From RGIG8244 sp045592785 (GTDB lineage: Bacteria > Verrucomicrobiota > Lentisphaeria > Victivallales > UBA1829), in NCBI GenBank assembly GCA_045592785.1, contig JAZNVL010000010.1, positions 1 to 64,000 of the forward strand: 64,000 nt of DNA, read 5' to 3'. Made by a program: the position numbers and the translations under genes. Shown piece after piece: positions 23,585-31,901 of the stretch. A model generated the notes under the pieces. That model saw nothing but the letters and a program-made list of their open reading frames with translations. It ran no database searches and had not been told where the DNA came from. Position 1 is the first letter of the stretch. Every line of letters begins with the position of its first letter.

Positions 23585-24880
23585 TCATTCCTGCGGGCCG
23601 ATCTCTTCCATGTTCCGGAAGGGATAATTGAAGGGCGTCGGACACGTTACCGTGATCGGCGCTCCTTCTTTTCCGAAGGTCTCCACCGGGTACACATCGA
23701 ACCGGTAGGTCTTCCCTTTTTCCATGGAATTGGGCGGGAGCCGGAACGACTGCCGGGGATCCTGATTCCGTTCCAGACGGTAGAAGTTGGAAATGTAAGT
23801 GTAACTTTTCGTCTCGCCTTCGGAACCATCCGGGAAGATCTCCGTGATCGCCACACGGTAAAAATGCGTGAAGTCATCGTGTTCCGCACCTTCGAACAGA
23901 AGATAGATGAATCCGTAATCCACACGGAATAACAGTTGTGTGCCCGGTTTGAACCGGGGAGCAGTACGCACCGCCGCCCGGCGTTCGAAACTGTATACCG
24001 GGTTTTCCGGCGAATACGGCAGGGAAACGATCCAGGGACGATCCGGTTTGATCTCCCGGCGGTCTTCCACGTTATAACGGCGGAATACCAGACGGTCCCG
24101 GTAAATATCCATGACCATCATCTGCACCCCTTCTCTGGCGTAGGGCGGGATGCCGCCCACCTGATTCGCACAGCGTTCATCGATCCCGATATAACTCAAA
24201 GTGGAGGTATTGACCGCCGTGAACTCGCCCTGCCAGATACAGCGTTCATCTTCCAGCGGACGGTGTGTATGGGATGAAATGGAGACGACCTGGGGGAAAT
24301 CATTCAGGACCTGCCGCAGCCCCACTTTTCCGCTCCATTTGTTATACCCGCCGATGCAGGTTTCTTTCGGGTGATAATGTGTTACGAGAAAGATCGGTTT
24401 CCCCGGGTTTTCCGTTGCCGATTTTTCCAGTACCGGACGGAGCAGTTTCTCACAATCCTCCGGAGAATAATCCCGTTCATTATCGGTGGAAAACGCAATA
24501 AAATCATATCCGGAAACACGGATCGATACCGGGTCCGTATGGGGATAACCGAAGATCCGGCAGAATTCTTCGTAGATCTCCGCCTGACTCCGGTTGCCGG
24601 CTTCCGGATGACTCCAGAAATCGTGGTTCCCCGCACATGCGATCTGCGCCGGAAGTTTCTCTTTGAAACAGGCGTGGAAGTGTTCCTGATAACGGTACAA
24701 CGGTGCCGGGTCGTCTCCCTGGTCGGCAATATCGCCGCCGTTGACGAGGACATCGATCTTCATTTCTGCGAGCATGTGGAATGCCTTGACGGTATTGGAC
24801 ATACCCCAGTCACCTTCGCAGGCGTGGGTCTGCATATCGCTGATGATGCCGACACGCAAAACGGGCTGTTCCTGATCCAT
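23585..24880 (-). CDS. Metallophosphoesterase with C-terminal beta domain
   Basis: About 431 residues from MDQEQPVLRVGIISDMQTH, with AGGAG nine bases before the ATG at 24880. Metal-site motifs in order are GIISDMQTH, VLVNGGDIADQGD, ACAGNHDFWSH, LVTHYHPKE and SSHTHRP. From about residue 270 a beta-rich region (FKPGTQLLFRVDYGFIYLL) may be a substrate-binding or Fn3-like domain. No signal peptide. A leftward single gene; substrate unknown. Confidence 0.85.
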   Translation of the reverse strand: MDQEQPVLRVGIISDMQTHACEGDWGMSNTVKAFHMLAEMKIDVLVNGGDIADQGDDPAPLYRYQEHFHACFKEKLPAQIACAGNHDFWSHPEAGNRSQAEIYEEFCRIFGYPHTDPVSIRVSGYDFIAFSTDNERDYSPEDCEKLLRPVLEKSATENPGKPIFLVTHYHPKETCIGGYNKWSGKVGLRQVLNDFPQVVSISSHTHRPLEDERCIWQGEFTAVNTSTLSYIGIDERCANQVGGIPPYAREGVQMMVMDIYRDRLVFRRYNVEDRREIKPDRPWIVSLPYSPENPVYSFERRAAVRTAPRFKPGTQLLFRVDYGFIYLLFEGAEHDDFTHFYRVAITEIFPDGSEGETKSYTYISNFYRLERNQDPRQSFRLPPNSMEKGKTYRFDVYPVETFGKEGAPITVTCPTPFNYPFRNMEEIGPQE

Positions 24881-25024
24881 GATATAAAAACTCCTTATTG
24901 TATTTGTTCTGTTCGCATTACTATACCACAAAACACAAAGGTTTACAAGTGTAAAAATATTGCATTTTATTGTCATTTTGTATCATTACAGTAATTTTTT
25001 TTTGCTATTTTTTTCTTTTTCCGG

Positions 25025-25051
25025 TTGCATTTCCTGTTTTACACATATAAA
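25025..25051 (+). promoter_or_regulatory. Candidate promoter of the etfBA-dehydrogenase operon
   Basis: TTGCAT (25025-25030), a short 15-base spacer, TATAAA (25046-25051), ending 36 bases before the etfB ATG. Confidence 0.4.
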
Positions 25052-25087
25052 GTATCCACTGTATTGTCAAATCGCAAAGGAGCATTT

Positions 25088-25888
25088 ATGAAGATCGCTG
25101 TCTGTATCAAACAAGTTCCCGGCACCACGCAGGTGGAGGTGGATCCGGTCACCGGGACTTTGAAACGGGATGGAGTGGAATCCAAACTCAATCCATACGA
25201 CTTGTACGCACTGGAAACCGCACTTCGCATCAAAGAATCGTCCGGTGCCGAGATCACGGCATTCACCATGGGGCCGCCACAGGCACAGGAAATCCTGCGG
25301 GAAGCATATATGATGGGCGTGGATCACGCCGTTCTCATTTCCGACCGGAAGTTCGGCGGCGCAGATGTGCTTGCCACCAGTTACGCCATCAGTCAGGCGA
25401 TCCGCAGTCAGGGCGCGTTCGATCTCATTATCACCGGACGTCAGACGACAGATGGTGACACCGCACAGGTGGGCGCGGAAGTCGCGGAATTTCTGGGGAT
25501 CCCTCATGCCGCAACCGTCATCTCCATTGATAAAGTCACGGAACAGGCATTGGAAGTAACTTGCGATCTTCCGCTCCAGAGAATGTCCGTGCGGATCCCG
25601 TTCCCCCTGCTCATCGCGGTGGAAAAGAATGTGGGCGAACCACGGCTGCCCTCTTACCGGAAAAAACTGGCGACCGCCGGAAGTCCCATCGTCACGCTCG
25701 CGCTGAACGATATGGAGGATAAGGATGAATCCCATTACGGACAGGCGGGATCCCCCACAAAAGTCGTGCGGATCTTCCCCCCGGAACATGATACGGAACA
25801 GGAACGCTGGGAGGGGTCCGGCGAAGAACTTGCGGAAAACCTCCACCGTTATCTGGAAAACAATAAATTCTTGCAGAGGATCGGATAA
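25088..25888 (+). CDS. etfB: Electron transfer flavoprotein, beta subunit
   Basis: About 266 residues from MKIAVCIKQVPGTTQVEVD; AAAGGAG lies before the ATG at 25088. Typical EtfB blocks are SKLNPYDLYALETALRIKE, ITAFTMGPPQA, DLIITGRQTTDGDTAQVGAEVAEFLGIPHA and the C-terminal RLPSYRKKL. The TDGDTAQVG stretch is the nucleotide-binding loop; in bifurcating types the beta subunit carries the bifurcating FAD. Forms an operon with etfA (3-base gap) and a GlcD-like gene, as in the lactate dehydrogenase-Etf complex of Acetobacterium. Confidence 0.94.
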   Translation: MKIAVCIKQVPGTTQVEVDPVTGTLKRDGVESKLNPYDLYALETALRIKESSGAEITAFTMGPPQAQEILREAYMMGVDHAVLISDRKFGGADVLATSYAISQAIRSQGAFDLIITGRQTTDGDTAQVGAEVAEFLGIPHAATVISIDKVTEQALEVTCDLPLQRMSVRIPFPLLIAVEKNVGEPRLPSYRKKLATAGSPIVTLALNDMEDKDESHYGQAGSPTKVVRIFPPEHDTEQERWEGSGEELAENLHRYLENNKFLQRIG

Positions 25889-25891
25889 GCT

Positions 25892-27079
25892 ATGGGACAG
25901 ATCATCATTATTCAGTCCGGGCTTACCCCGGAACGCAAACAGGAACTCATTTCCATCTGCCCCTTCCATGCCATTCAGGAAGAAGCAGACGGAACACTCG
26001 GTATCAATGCAGCCTGCCGGTTCTGCCGTCTCTGTGTCAAAAAGGAACCCGCCGTTTTTCATCCGGAAGAAACCGTCCGGAAGACTGTGGATAAAAGTCA
26101 GTGGCGCGGCGTGACCGCGTTCATCGAGATCTCCGGTGGAAAGATCCACCCCGTCTCGCTGGAATTACTGGGAAAAGCCCGTGTCCTGGCAGATAAGACC
26201 GGTCAGAAAGTGTATGCCGTGATCGCCGGACATCAGATCGCGCAGGCGGCAGAGGAACTCCGGTTTTACGGAGCGGATCTCATTCACGTTTATGACGACC
26301 CCGCACTGGAATATTTCCGGATCGAACCTTATACTGCGGTCCTGCAGGATTTCATCGAACAGGTCAAGCCCTCCGTGGTATTGATCGGCGGGACACCTTC
26401 CGGGCGTACGCTTGCCCCGCGTATCGCGGCACGGTGCCGTACCGGTCTGACCGCAGACTGTACCGTGCTTGACATCAAGGAAAATACCGATCTGGATCAG
26501 ATCCGGCCTGCATTCGGCGGGAATATCATGGCGCATATCAATACGCCCGACCACCGGCCCCAGTTCGCCACGGTCCGGTATAAGATCTTCCCCATGCCTG
26601 CCCGGTCCGGAGAGCCTGCCGGTGAGATCGTGCGTTGTCCGATCGCCCCGGACAAACTTTCGTCTGTCATCGAGATCCTGCATCTGGAAAACAAGGAAGA
26701 GGAACGTGGGATCGAAGAAGCAGAAGTCATCATTGCCGCCGGGCGCGGCGTGAAAAAGGCGGAGGATCTGGCTCTCATTTATGAACTGGCGGAGGCGTTG
26801 AACGCCCAGGTCGCAGGTACACGCTGTCTCATCGAAAACGGATGGCTGGATCATAAACGGCAGATCGGACTTTCCGGCAGAACGGTTGCGCCAAAACTCA
26901 TTATCTGCTGCGGCATCTCCGGTTCGGTCCAGTTCGCCGCCGGAATGAAAGGTTCGGAAAAGATCATTGCCATCAATTCGGATCCGGCGGCCTCGATCTT
27001 CGATCTGGCTCATATCGGGATCGTCGGTGACCTGTATGAGGTCATCCCGTCACTTCTCAAGCGTATCAGAAAAGGATAA
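25892..27079 (+). CDS. etfA: Electron transfer flavoprotein, alpha subunit with reduced ferredoxin-like domain
   Basis: 395 residues. Residues 1-60 form a shortened ferredoxin-like extension with four cysteines: Cys23 (ICPFHAI), Cys42, Cys45 and Cys48 (CRFCRLC). These are exactly the ligands for one of the two clusters of a 2[4Fe-4S] ferredoxin; the three cysteines of the first motif are gone. The Etf-alpha N-domain follows, then the FAD domain with AGRGVKKAEDLALI, GLSGRTVAPKLIICCGISGSVQFAAGMKGSEKIIAIN and DLAHIGIVGDLYEVIP. It resembles LctC of the electron-confurcating lactate dehydrogenase. Confidence 0.93.
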   Translation: MGQIIIIQSGLTPERKQELISICPFHAIQEEADGTLGINAACRFCRLCVKKEPAVFHPEETVRKTVDKSQWRGVTAFIEISGGKIHPVSLELLGKARVLADKTGQKVYAVIAGHQIAQAAEELRFYGADLIHVYDDPALEYFRIEPYTAVLQDFIEQVKPSVVLIGGTPSGRTLAPRIAARCRTGLTADCTVLDIKENTDLDQIRPAFGGNIMAHINTPDHRPQFATVRYKIFPMPARSGEPAGEIVRCPIAPDKLSSVIEILHLENKEEERGIEEAEVIIAAGRGVKKAEDLALIYELAEALNAQVAGTRCLIENGWLDHKRQIGLSGRTVAPKLIICCGISGSVQFAAGMKGSEKIIAINSDPAASIFDLAHIGIVGDLYEVIPSLLKRIRKG

Positions 27080-27084
27080 GTCCC

Positions 27085-28476
27085 ATGGAATTTCATAAGA
27101 TCACAAACGAAGATATCAACGCGATCAGACAACTCGCTTCGGACGTCATCACCGCGGACAGGATCCATGACGATTTCTGTCACGATGAACTGGCGGGGGA
27201 GCGCTATGTCCCCGAACTCCTGGTACGCGCTGCATCCACGCAGGAAGTCTCCGATGTCCTCAAATATGCGTCCGCACATCATATCCCCGTGACACCCCGC
27301 GGACAGGGTACCGGGCTGGTGGGCGGATCCGTCTGCAAAGAAGGCGGGATCATGCTGGACGTCACAAAGATGAACCGTATTCTGGAAATCGATGAAGAAA
27401 ACCTGACCATCACCGTGGAACCGGGTGTACTGCTTATGGAAATCGCGCCCGCAGTGGAACCGCTGGGATTGTTTTACCCCCCGGATCCGGGCGAAAAAAG
27501 CGCATCCATCGGGGGGAACATCAACACCAATGCAGGCGGGATGCGTGCGGTGAAGTACGGTGTCACCCGGGATTATGTCCGGGGGCTGGAAGTGGTGCTT
27601 GCCGACGGACGTATTCTGGAACTGGGCGGCAAAGTGGTCAAGAACAGTTCCGGGTACAACCTGATGCAGTTGATCGTGGGTTCGGAAGGAACTCTTTGTG
27701 TGGTCACAAAAGCGATCCTGAAACTCATTCCCCTGCCCCGGAAAGCGGTCAGCCTGCTGATCCCATTCCCCAGTCTGGCGAAAGCCATCGAAACCGTGCC
27801 GAAGATCATCCGCTCCAAAGCCATTCCTACAGCAGTGGAATTCATGGAACGCTCCGTGATCCTGGCGGCGGAAGAATACCTGGGGCGTCCCTACCCCGAT
27901 AAAAGTGCGGATGCCTATCTGCTGTTGACCTTTGACGGCAATTCCCGGGAAGAAATCGAATCGGCGTATGACTCCGTGGCAAAGATCTGCCTGGATAACG
28001 GCGCGTTTGACGTCCTGATCTCCAACACGCCCGAACGGAATGAATCCATCTGGAAAGCCCGTGGCGCGTTCCTCGAAGCCATCAAGAGTTCCACCACCGA
28101 AATGGATGAGTGTGACGTCGTCGTCCCGCGGAACCGGGTGGCGGACTTCATCAAGTATTCCGCTTCTCTGGAAGAAAAATACGGGATCCGGATCCGCAGT
28201 TTCGGACACGCCGGAGACGGCAACCTGCATATCTATGTCCTGCGGGATGAACTGGATGAAACGCAATGGAAGGAACGGCTGACGGCTGTTTTTGCGGATC
28301 TCTACAATACGGCGAAGGAATTCGGCGGGCAAGTCTCCGGCGAACACGGGATCGGATATGTGAAACGTCCGTATCTGCAGGAATCTCTGGGAGAAGAACT
28401 ACTGGATATCATGTCCGGGATCAAACAGGCATTTGACCCTGCGGGGATCTTGAATCCGGGGAAAGTCTGTCGATAA
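27085..28476 (+). CDS. FAD-linked dehydrogenase (GlcD/LctD-type, probably D-lactate or glycolate)
   Basis: 463 residues, start preceded by AAAGGA. FAD-binding PCMH domain: PVTPRGQGTGLVGGSV, PPDPGEKSASIGGNINTNAGGMRAVKYGVTRDYV and IVGSEGTLCVVTKAILKLIP. The C-terminal oxidase domain has SFGHAGDGNLHIYVL and the signature GGQVSGEHGIGYVKRPYL, and ends DPAGILNPGKVC. Order and spacing etfB-etfA-dehydrogenase match lctBCD, in which lactate is oxidised by NAD+ at the cost of ferredoxin oxidation. The exact hydroxy acid cannot be read from sequence. No lactate permease is adjacent. Confidence 0.9.
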   Translation: MEFHKITNEDINAIRQLASDVITADRIHDDFCHDELAGERYVPELLVRAASTQEVSDVLKYASAHHIPVTPRGQGTGLVGGSVCKEGGIMLDVTKMNRILEIDEENLTITVEPGVLLMEIAPAVEPLGLFYPPDPGEKSASIGGNINTNAGGMRAVKYGVTRDYVRGLEVVLADGRILELGGKVVKNSSGYNLMQLIVGSEGTLCVVTKAILKLIPLPRKAVSLLIPFPSLAKAIETVPKIIRSKAIPTAVEFMERSVILAAEEYLGRPYPDKSADAYLLLTFDGNSREEIESAYDSVAKICLDNGAFDVLISNTPERNESIWKARGAFLEAIKSSTTEMDECDVVVPRNRVADFIKYSASLEEKYGIRIRSFGHAGDGNLHIYVLRDELDETQWKERLTAVFADLYNTAKEFGGQVSGEHGIGYVKRPYLQESLGEELLDIMSGIKQAFDPAGILNPGKVCR

Positions 28477-28487
28477 GGGCAAAAAAA

Positions 28488-28561
28488 TGGAGCGGGCGAA
28501 GAGAATCGAACTCTCGTGGCCAGCTTGGGAAGCTGGAGCATAACCATTTTGCTACGCCCGC
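28488..28561 (-). tRNA. tRNA-Gly (CCC)
   Basis: Minus strand cloverleaf: acceptor GCGGGCG (28561-28555) pairs with CGCCCGC (28498-28492), discriminator T, and an encoded CCA at 28490-28488. The anticodon stem CCAGC/GCTGG encloses the loop TTCCCAA, giving anticodon CCC. The T-arm has GAGAG, loop TTCGATT, CTCTT. 74 bases including CCA. Confidence 0.96.
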
Positions 28562-28635
28562 TCGTGGTATGAGTGGTAATATACCACAGGTATACGCCCA
28601 CGTCAAGTGCAGATTCAAAAATTTTTCGACTTTTT

Positions 28636-28671
28636 TACGGATCGGTACGGAACCGTACGGATCGGTACGGA
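28636..28671 (+). repeat. Two copies of a 16-bp repeat upstream of the S23 gene
   Basis: TACGGATCGGTACGGA occurs at 28636-28651 and again at 28656-28671, a 20-base period. The reverse complement of the same 16-mer occurs inside the S23 coding region at 29190-29205. Confidence 0.85.
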
Positions 28672-28679
28672 GTTTCTCT

Positions 28680-28741
28680 GTCTCAAAAAAAGTTCTGATT
28701 TTTTCGGTTCCGGACTTGCATTTTCCCGTTTGCAGAGTATT
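28680..28741 (+). repeat. Left copy of a 62-bp direct repeat flanking the S23 gene
   Basis: 28680-28741 is identical to 29354-29415 with no mismatch. It contains a promoter-like TTGCAT (28716-28721) whose 16-base spacer leads to TATTTT (28738-28743), pointing into the S23 gene. It also contains the sequence that in the right copy encodes the last five residues of the S23 protein. Confidence 0.95.
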
Positions 28742-28775
28742 TTTTTGAAAATAACATAAAAAATGAGTTTCACGA

Positions 28776-29372
28776 ATGAACAGAGAAAATATAGACCTGC
28801 TGCTTCCATCCGGCGGATACCATAAATTGAAATCTTTTCAGCTTGCACGACTGATATATGATATCACTGTCCGTTTTACGGAACTCTATATTCCGCAGAA
28901 TTCCAGAACGGTCGATCAAATGGTGCAAGCGGCCCGTTCCGGTGTCCAAAACATAGCAGAAGGCTCCGTAGATGCCGCGACATCCATAAAAATGGAAATA
29001 AACTTGTATAATGTTGCACGGGCATCGTTGATCGAACTGCAATTGGATTATCAGGACTATTTACGACAGCATAACACGGAGATTTGGACAAAAGAATCGT
29101 TTTTGTATAAAAAGTTTATCAAAGCCCGCGTTTCCAATGCAGGTGAGTTCAAGGCTTTTATCAACGAAGCGGAAAGAAGTGTCAAACACTCCGTACCGAT
29201 CCGTACTTATCCGTACAAATCCGTACTCGTTGCCAATGCGACGATCCTCCTGATTGATACCGCTGCGTATTTTCTGAAACGTCAAATACGCGCAAAAATG
29301 GAAATTTATCTTGCACAGGGCGGTTTTTCTGAACATTTATACAATCTGCGCAAGTCTCAAAAAAAGTTCTGA
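28776..29372 (+). CDS. Four-helix-bundle protein of the S23 (23S rRNA intervening sequence) family
   Basis: 198 residues. Helical blocks SFQLARLIYDITVRFTELY, RTVDQMVQAARSGVQNIAEGS, INLYNVARASLIELQLDYQDYL and ANATILLIDTAAYFLKRQI match the S23/four-helix-bundle suffix family. S23 proteins were first seen encoded in insertions of 23S rRNA and are related to the Avd protein of diversity-generating retroelements; their function is unknown. Between helices, SVPIRTYPYKSV is encoded by a 10-base-period ATCCGTAC repeat. The last codons (SQKKF, stop) lie in the right direct repeat. No reverse transcriptase is nearby. Confidence 0.85.
   Translation: MNRENIDLLLPSGGYHKLKSFQLARLIYDITVRFTELYIPQNSRTVDQMVQAARSGVQNIAEGSVDAATSIKMEINLYNVARASLIELQLDYQDYLRQHNTEIWTKESFLYKKFIKARVSNAGEFKAFINEAERSVKHSVPIRTYPYKSVLVANATILLIDTAAYFLKRQIRAKMEIYLAQGGFSEHLYNLRKSQKKF
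29190..29228 (+). repeat. ATCCGTAC repeats within the S23 coding sequence
   Basis: Copies of ATCCGTAC start at 29199, 29209 and 29219, a 10-base period, preceded by CCGTACCG. 29190-29205 is the exact reverse complement of the 16-mer found twice upstream of the gene. Confidence 0.8.
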
Positions 29373-29415
29373 TTTTTTCGGTTCCGGACTTGCATTTTCC
29401 CGTTTGCAGAGTATT
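29354..29415 (+). repeat. Right copy of the 62-bp direct repeat
   Basis: Identical to 28680-28741. It overlaps the last 19 bases of the S23 gene and carries TTGCAT (29390-29395), 16-base spacer, TATTGT (29412-29417), a candidate promoter for the zinc-ribbon gene at 29461. Confidence 0.95.
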
Positions 29416-29460
29416 GTGTCTGTGTAATAATTATAGAATAACAGAGAAACGGAGAAAATT

Positions 29461-30171
29461 ATGAAACGTTCCATCGTCGAGCTTCTGGCTTTGCAGGAAA
29501 CCGATTTGCGCCTCAGAGAGTTGGAGAAAAAATATAAAACCATTCCCGCCGAACGGGCAGAACTCGTCGCCGAATTCGAGGTCGTACGTTCCGCATTGGC
29601 TAAAGCCGAAGGCGTCGTCAAACAACTGGAACTGCAGATCCGTCAGTGTGAAACAGAAATCGCAACAAAAAAAGCTCATCTGCAGGAAATCCGGGTACGG
29701 TCCGGAACCGTTAAGAAAGTGACGGACTATAATGCCGTCATGAGTGAGATCACCACAACCGAAAACGCAATTTCCGAACTGGAAGAGCAGGAACTCATCG
29801 CGATGGATTCCCTGGATCAGGCAAAGGAAAAACGGGTAAAAGCGGAACGCAATTACCGGGCAACCGGGCGCATTATTCAGAAAGAGGTCCGGGAACTGGA
29901 TGCTCTGAAAGAAGCCATTCTGGAAAATGTCCGGGAACTGGCGGTCCAATCCAAAGAACAGGAAAAACGGATCGCACAAACGACATTGGATATATACAAG
30001 CGTCTTCTTGCCGCTGGAAAAGGTTCTCCTGTAGGAAAGATTTCCGCCGGGCTCTGTTCCAATTGCAACCTGCAGGTTCCACCCATGACACTCAATGAAG
30101 CAAAAAAAGGACAGTTGGTCCACTGTGACAACTGTTCCTGTTTTCTTTACGATCCGGAAGGCAGCGATTGA
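29461..30171 (+). CDS. Coiled-coil protein with C4 zinc ribbon (CT398/zf-RING_7 type)
   Basis: 236 residues. Residues about 5-175 form a long antiparallel coiled coil rich in Glu and Lys (LRLRELEKKYKTIPAERAEL to VQSKEQEKRIAQTT). The C-terminus is a zinc ribbon with CSNCNLQVPP and VHCDNCSCFLY. This family is widespread in bacteria, including the Chlamydia CT398 protein, which was linked to sigma-54 and secretion apparatus. The exact role here is unknown. GGAG precedes the ATG; the TatD gene follows after three bases. Confidence 0.85.
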   Translation: MKRSIVELLALQETDLRLRELEKKYKTIPAERAELVAEFEVVRSALAKAEGVVKQLELQIRQCETEIATKKAHLQEIRVRSGTVKKVTDYNAVMSEITTTENAISELEEQELIAMDSLDQAKEKRVKAERNYRATGRIIQKEVRELDALKEAILENVRELAVQSKEQEKRIAQTTLDIYKRLLAAGKGSPVGKISAGLCSNCNLQVPPMTLNEAKKGQLVHCDNCSCFLYDPEGSD

Positions 30172-30174
30172 GCA

Positions 30175-30966
30175 ATGGAATTTTTTGATACACACGCCCA
30201 TTTCGGGGAAGAGGACCGTCCCTTTCCCCAATGGGCAGACCGGGCATTTCAAGCCGGTGTGACCCGGATCCTGCTTGCTGTTTCCGGGTGGGCGAACACT
30301 CTGGAATCCAGAGAAAATGCCCATGCTGTCGACAAGGTTTATTATTCCGCAGGGATCCATCCCCATGAAGCGGAAACGGAAACCGGACACGGGATCGCGG
30401 AATACGAAACGTTTCTCACAGACAGCAAGTGTATTGCTGTAGGCGAGATTGGACTGGATTATTATTACGACATCTCCCCCCGGGAAAAGCAGCGGGAGGT
30501 CTTTCAGGGCTTTCTTGATCTTGCGTTGAAGACGGGGAAACCGGCACTGATCCACTGCCGGGATAAGGAAGATACCGGAGATGCGTATGAACACATGTAC
30601 GAACATCTTTCCGTTTTTGCGGCAAAAGGTGGACGTTTCGAACTCCATTCCTTTGCCGGATCTCCGGAATGGCTGAAAAAATTCCGGGATCTGGATGCGT
30701 ATTTCGGAGTCGGCGGCATGATCACGTTCAAACGGGCGGAGAATATCCGGACCATTGCGCGGATGATGCCCATTGACCGGATCCTGACAGAGACCGATTC
30801 CCCTTATCTTGCACCGGTCCCCTTCCGCGGCAAACGGAATCATCCGGCGCTGCTGCCACATATAGCGGGCGCACTTTCGGAATGTCAATGTGTCACAGAA
30901 GAAGAGATCGCCCGAATCACCATGGAAAACGCGTTGACGTTTTTCCGTATAGGAGAGAATGAATGA
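30175..30966 (+). CDS. TatD-family metal-dependent DNase
   Basis: 263-residue TIM barrel. Metal ligands are FDTHAHF (two His near residue 7), VGEIGLDYYY (Glu near 87), LIHCRD (His near 124), ELHSFAG (His near 155) and LTETDSPYLAP (Asp near 205). TatD proteins are 3'-5' exonucleases or D-aminoacyl-tRNA-deacylase-like hydrolases involved in DNA repair. Its stop overlaps the next start (ATGA), coupling it to the UbiA-type gene. Confidence 0.93.
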   Translation: MEFFDTHAHFGEEDRPFPQWADRAFQAGVTRILLAVSGWANTLESRENAHAVDKVYYSAGIHPHEAETETGHGIAEYETFLTDSKCIAVGEIGLDYYYDISPREKQREVFQGFLDLALKTGKPALIHCRDKEDTGDAYEHMYEHLSVFAAKGGRFELHSFAGSPEWLKKFRDLDAYFGVGGMITFKRAENIRTIARMMPIDRILTETDSPYLAPVPFRGKRNHPALLPHIAGALSECQCVTEEEIARITMENALTFFRIGENE

Positions 30967-31898
30967 TGCAACTTCCTGCTTCCCTGAAAGAACGACTTAC
31001 CGCCTGGGGAAAACTCCTGCGGATCCCTAATTTATTCAGTGTACCTGGTGACCCGCTGGCAGGCTTTCTCATTGCCGGCGGCTTGATCACGGAGCAGACA
31101 TTCGCCCTGTTGAGTGTATGTCTTTCCGGATTTTTTGCATATCTTTACGGCTTAATCAGCAATGATATCGCCGATCTGGAAATCGACCGGGAAGAACGCC
31201 CGAACCGTCCCCTGCCCTCGGGCGCGGTGGCACTTGCTCCGGCAAAGACCGCCATGGTCTTGTGCGCGATCCTTTCTCTGGTTACGGCGGCATTCTCCAC
31301 CCGGACCCTTATCGTCGGTGTCCTTCTTCTGGTCTTCATTACGCTCTACAATTTTGTATTGAAAAAGTATAAACACATCGGACCTGCGGCAATGGGTGCA
31401 TGCCGGTTCTTCCATGTACTGCTTGGGACAGCAGCGGTAACGGAACTTGTGCAGGTGAAATTCATTTACGCACTGCTCTTCGCCTTCGGCGTGTTCCTCT
31501 ATATCTACGGGGTCACATGTGCCGCCGCAGAAGAAACGAAGAAACTGGCGAAACGGCCCGGCGGACTTCTCTTTTTCGGCGGTGCTGTGCTGGCGTATAT
31601 CGTACTCTTTCTCCGGATGGGTATGGAGCCTTTGACGGAATGGTGGGACTGGCTTCCCGGTATTTTCTCCGCGCTGACGGCGGCAGTCTATATCGTCATC
31701 GCGTGGAAAGGATTCCGCACATTCCAACGTCCGTCGCTCCCGGGGATCGCCCAGGGGTGGATCGGCACGCTGATCGGAAACTTGATCTTTCTTCAGGCGG
31801 CGGCCGCCGCTGCTGCCGGCGGCTGGTACATTGCTATTGTGCTGGTCATCTTCTGGGGTTTGGCACGGATGACGGCAGTCCATTTTTACGGGAGCTGA
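30963..31898 (+). CDS. UbiA-family prenyltransferase (EboC-like)
   Basis: 311-residue integral membrane protein with about eight to nine helices. The catalytic aspartate-rich motif is ISNDIADLEIDREERPNRPLPSGAV-like (around residues 65-85), as in UbiA enzymes that join prenyl diphosphates to an aromatic or sugar acceptor. The second DxxxD motif is less clear (CAAAEETKK follows helix 5), which resembles EboC/SCO3242-type members whose substrates are undefined. AGGAG precedes the ATG at 30963, which overlaps the TatD stop. Confidence 0.85.
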   Translation: MMQLPASLKERLTAWGKLLRIPNLFSVPGDPLAGFLIAGGLITEQTFALLSVCLSGFFAYLYGLISNDIADLEIDREERPNRPLPSGAVALAPAKTAMVLCAILSLVTAAFSTRTLIVGVLLLVFITLYNFVLKKYKHIGPAAMGACRFFHVLLGTAAVTELVQVKFIYALLFAFGVFLYIYGVTCAAAEETKKLAKRPGGLLFFGGAVLAYIVLFLRMGMEPLTEWWDWLPGIFSALTAAVYIVIAWKGFRTFQRPSLPGIAQGWIGTLIGNLIFLQAAAAAAAGGWYIAIVLVIFWGLARMTAVHFYGS

Positions 31899-31901
31899 CC
31901 G

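Noticed and set aside
28776..29372. Diversity-generating retroelement accessory protein (Avd)
   Set aside because: S23 and Avd share a fold, but there is no reverse transcriptase, template repeat or variable target gene in the window.
28620..29420. CRISPR array or replication iterons
   Set aside because: The repeats are two 62-mers and a few 8 to 16-mers, not regular repeats with unique spacers, and no cas or rep gene is near.
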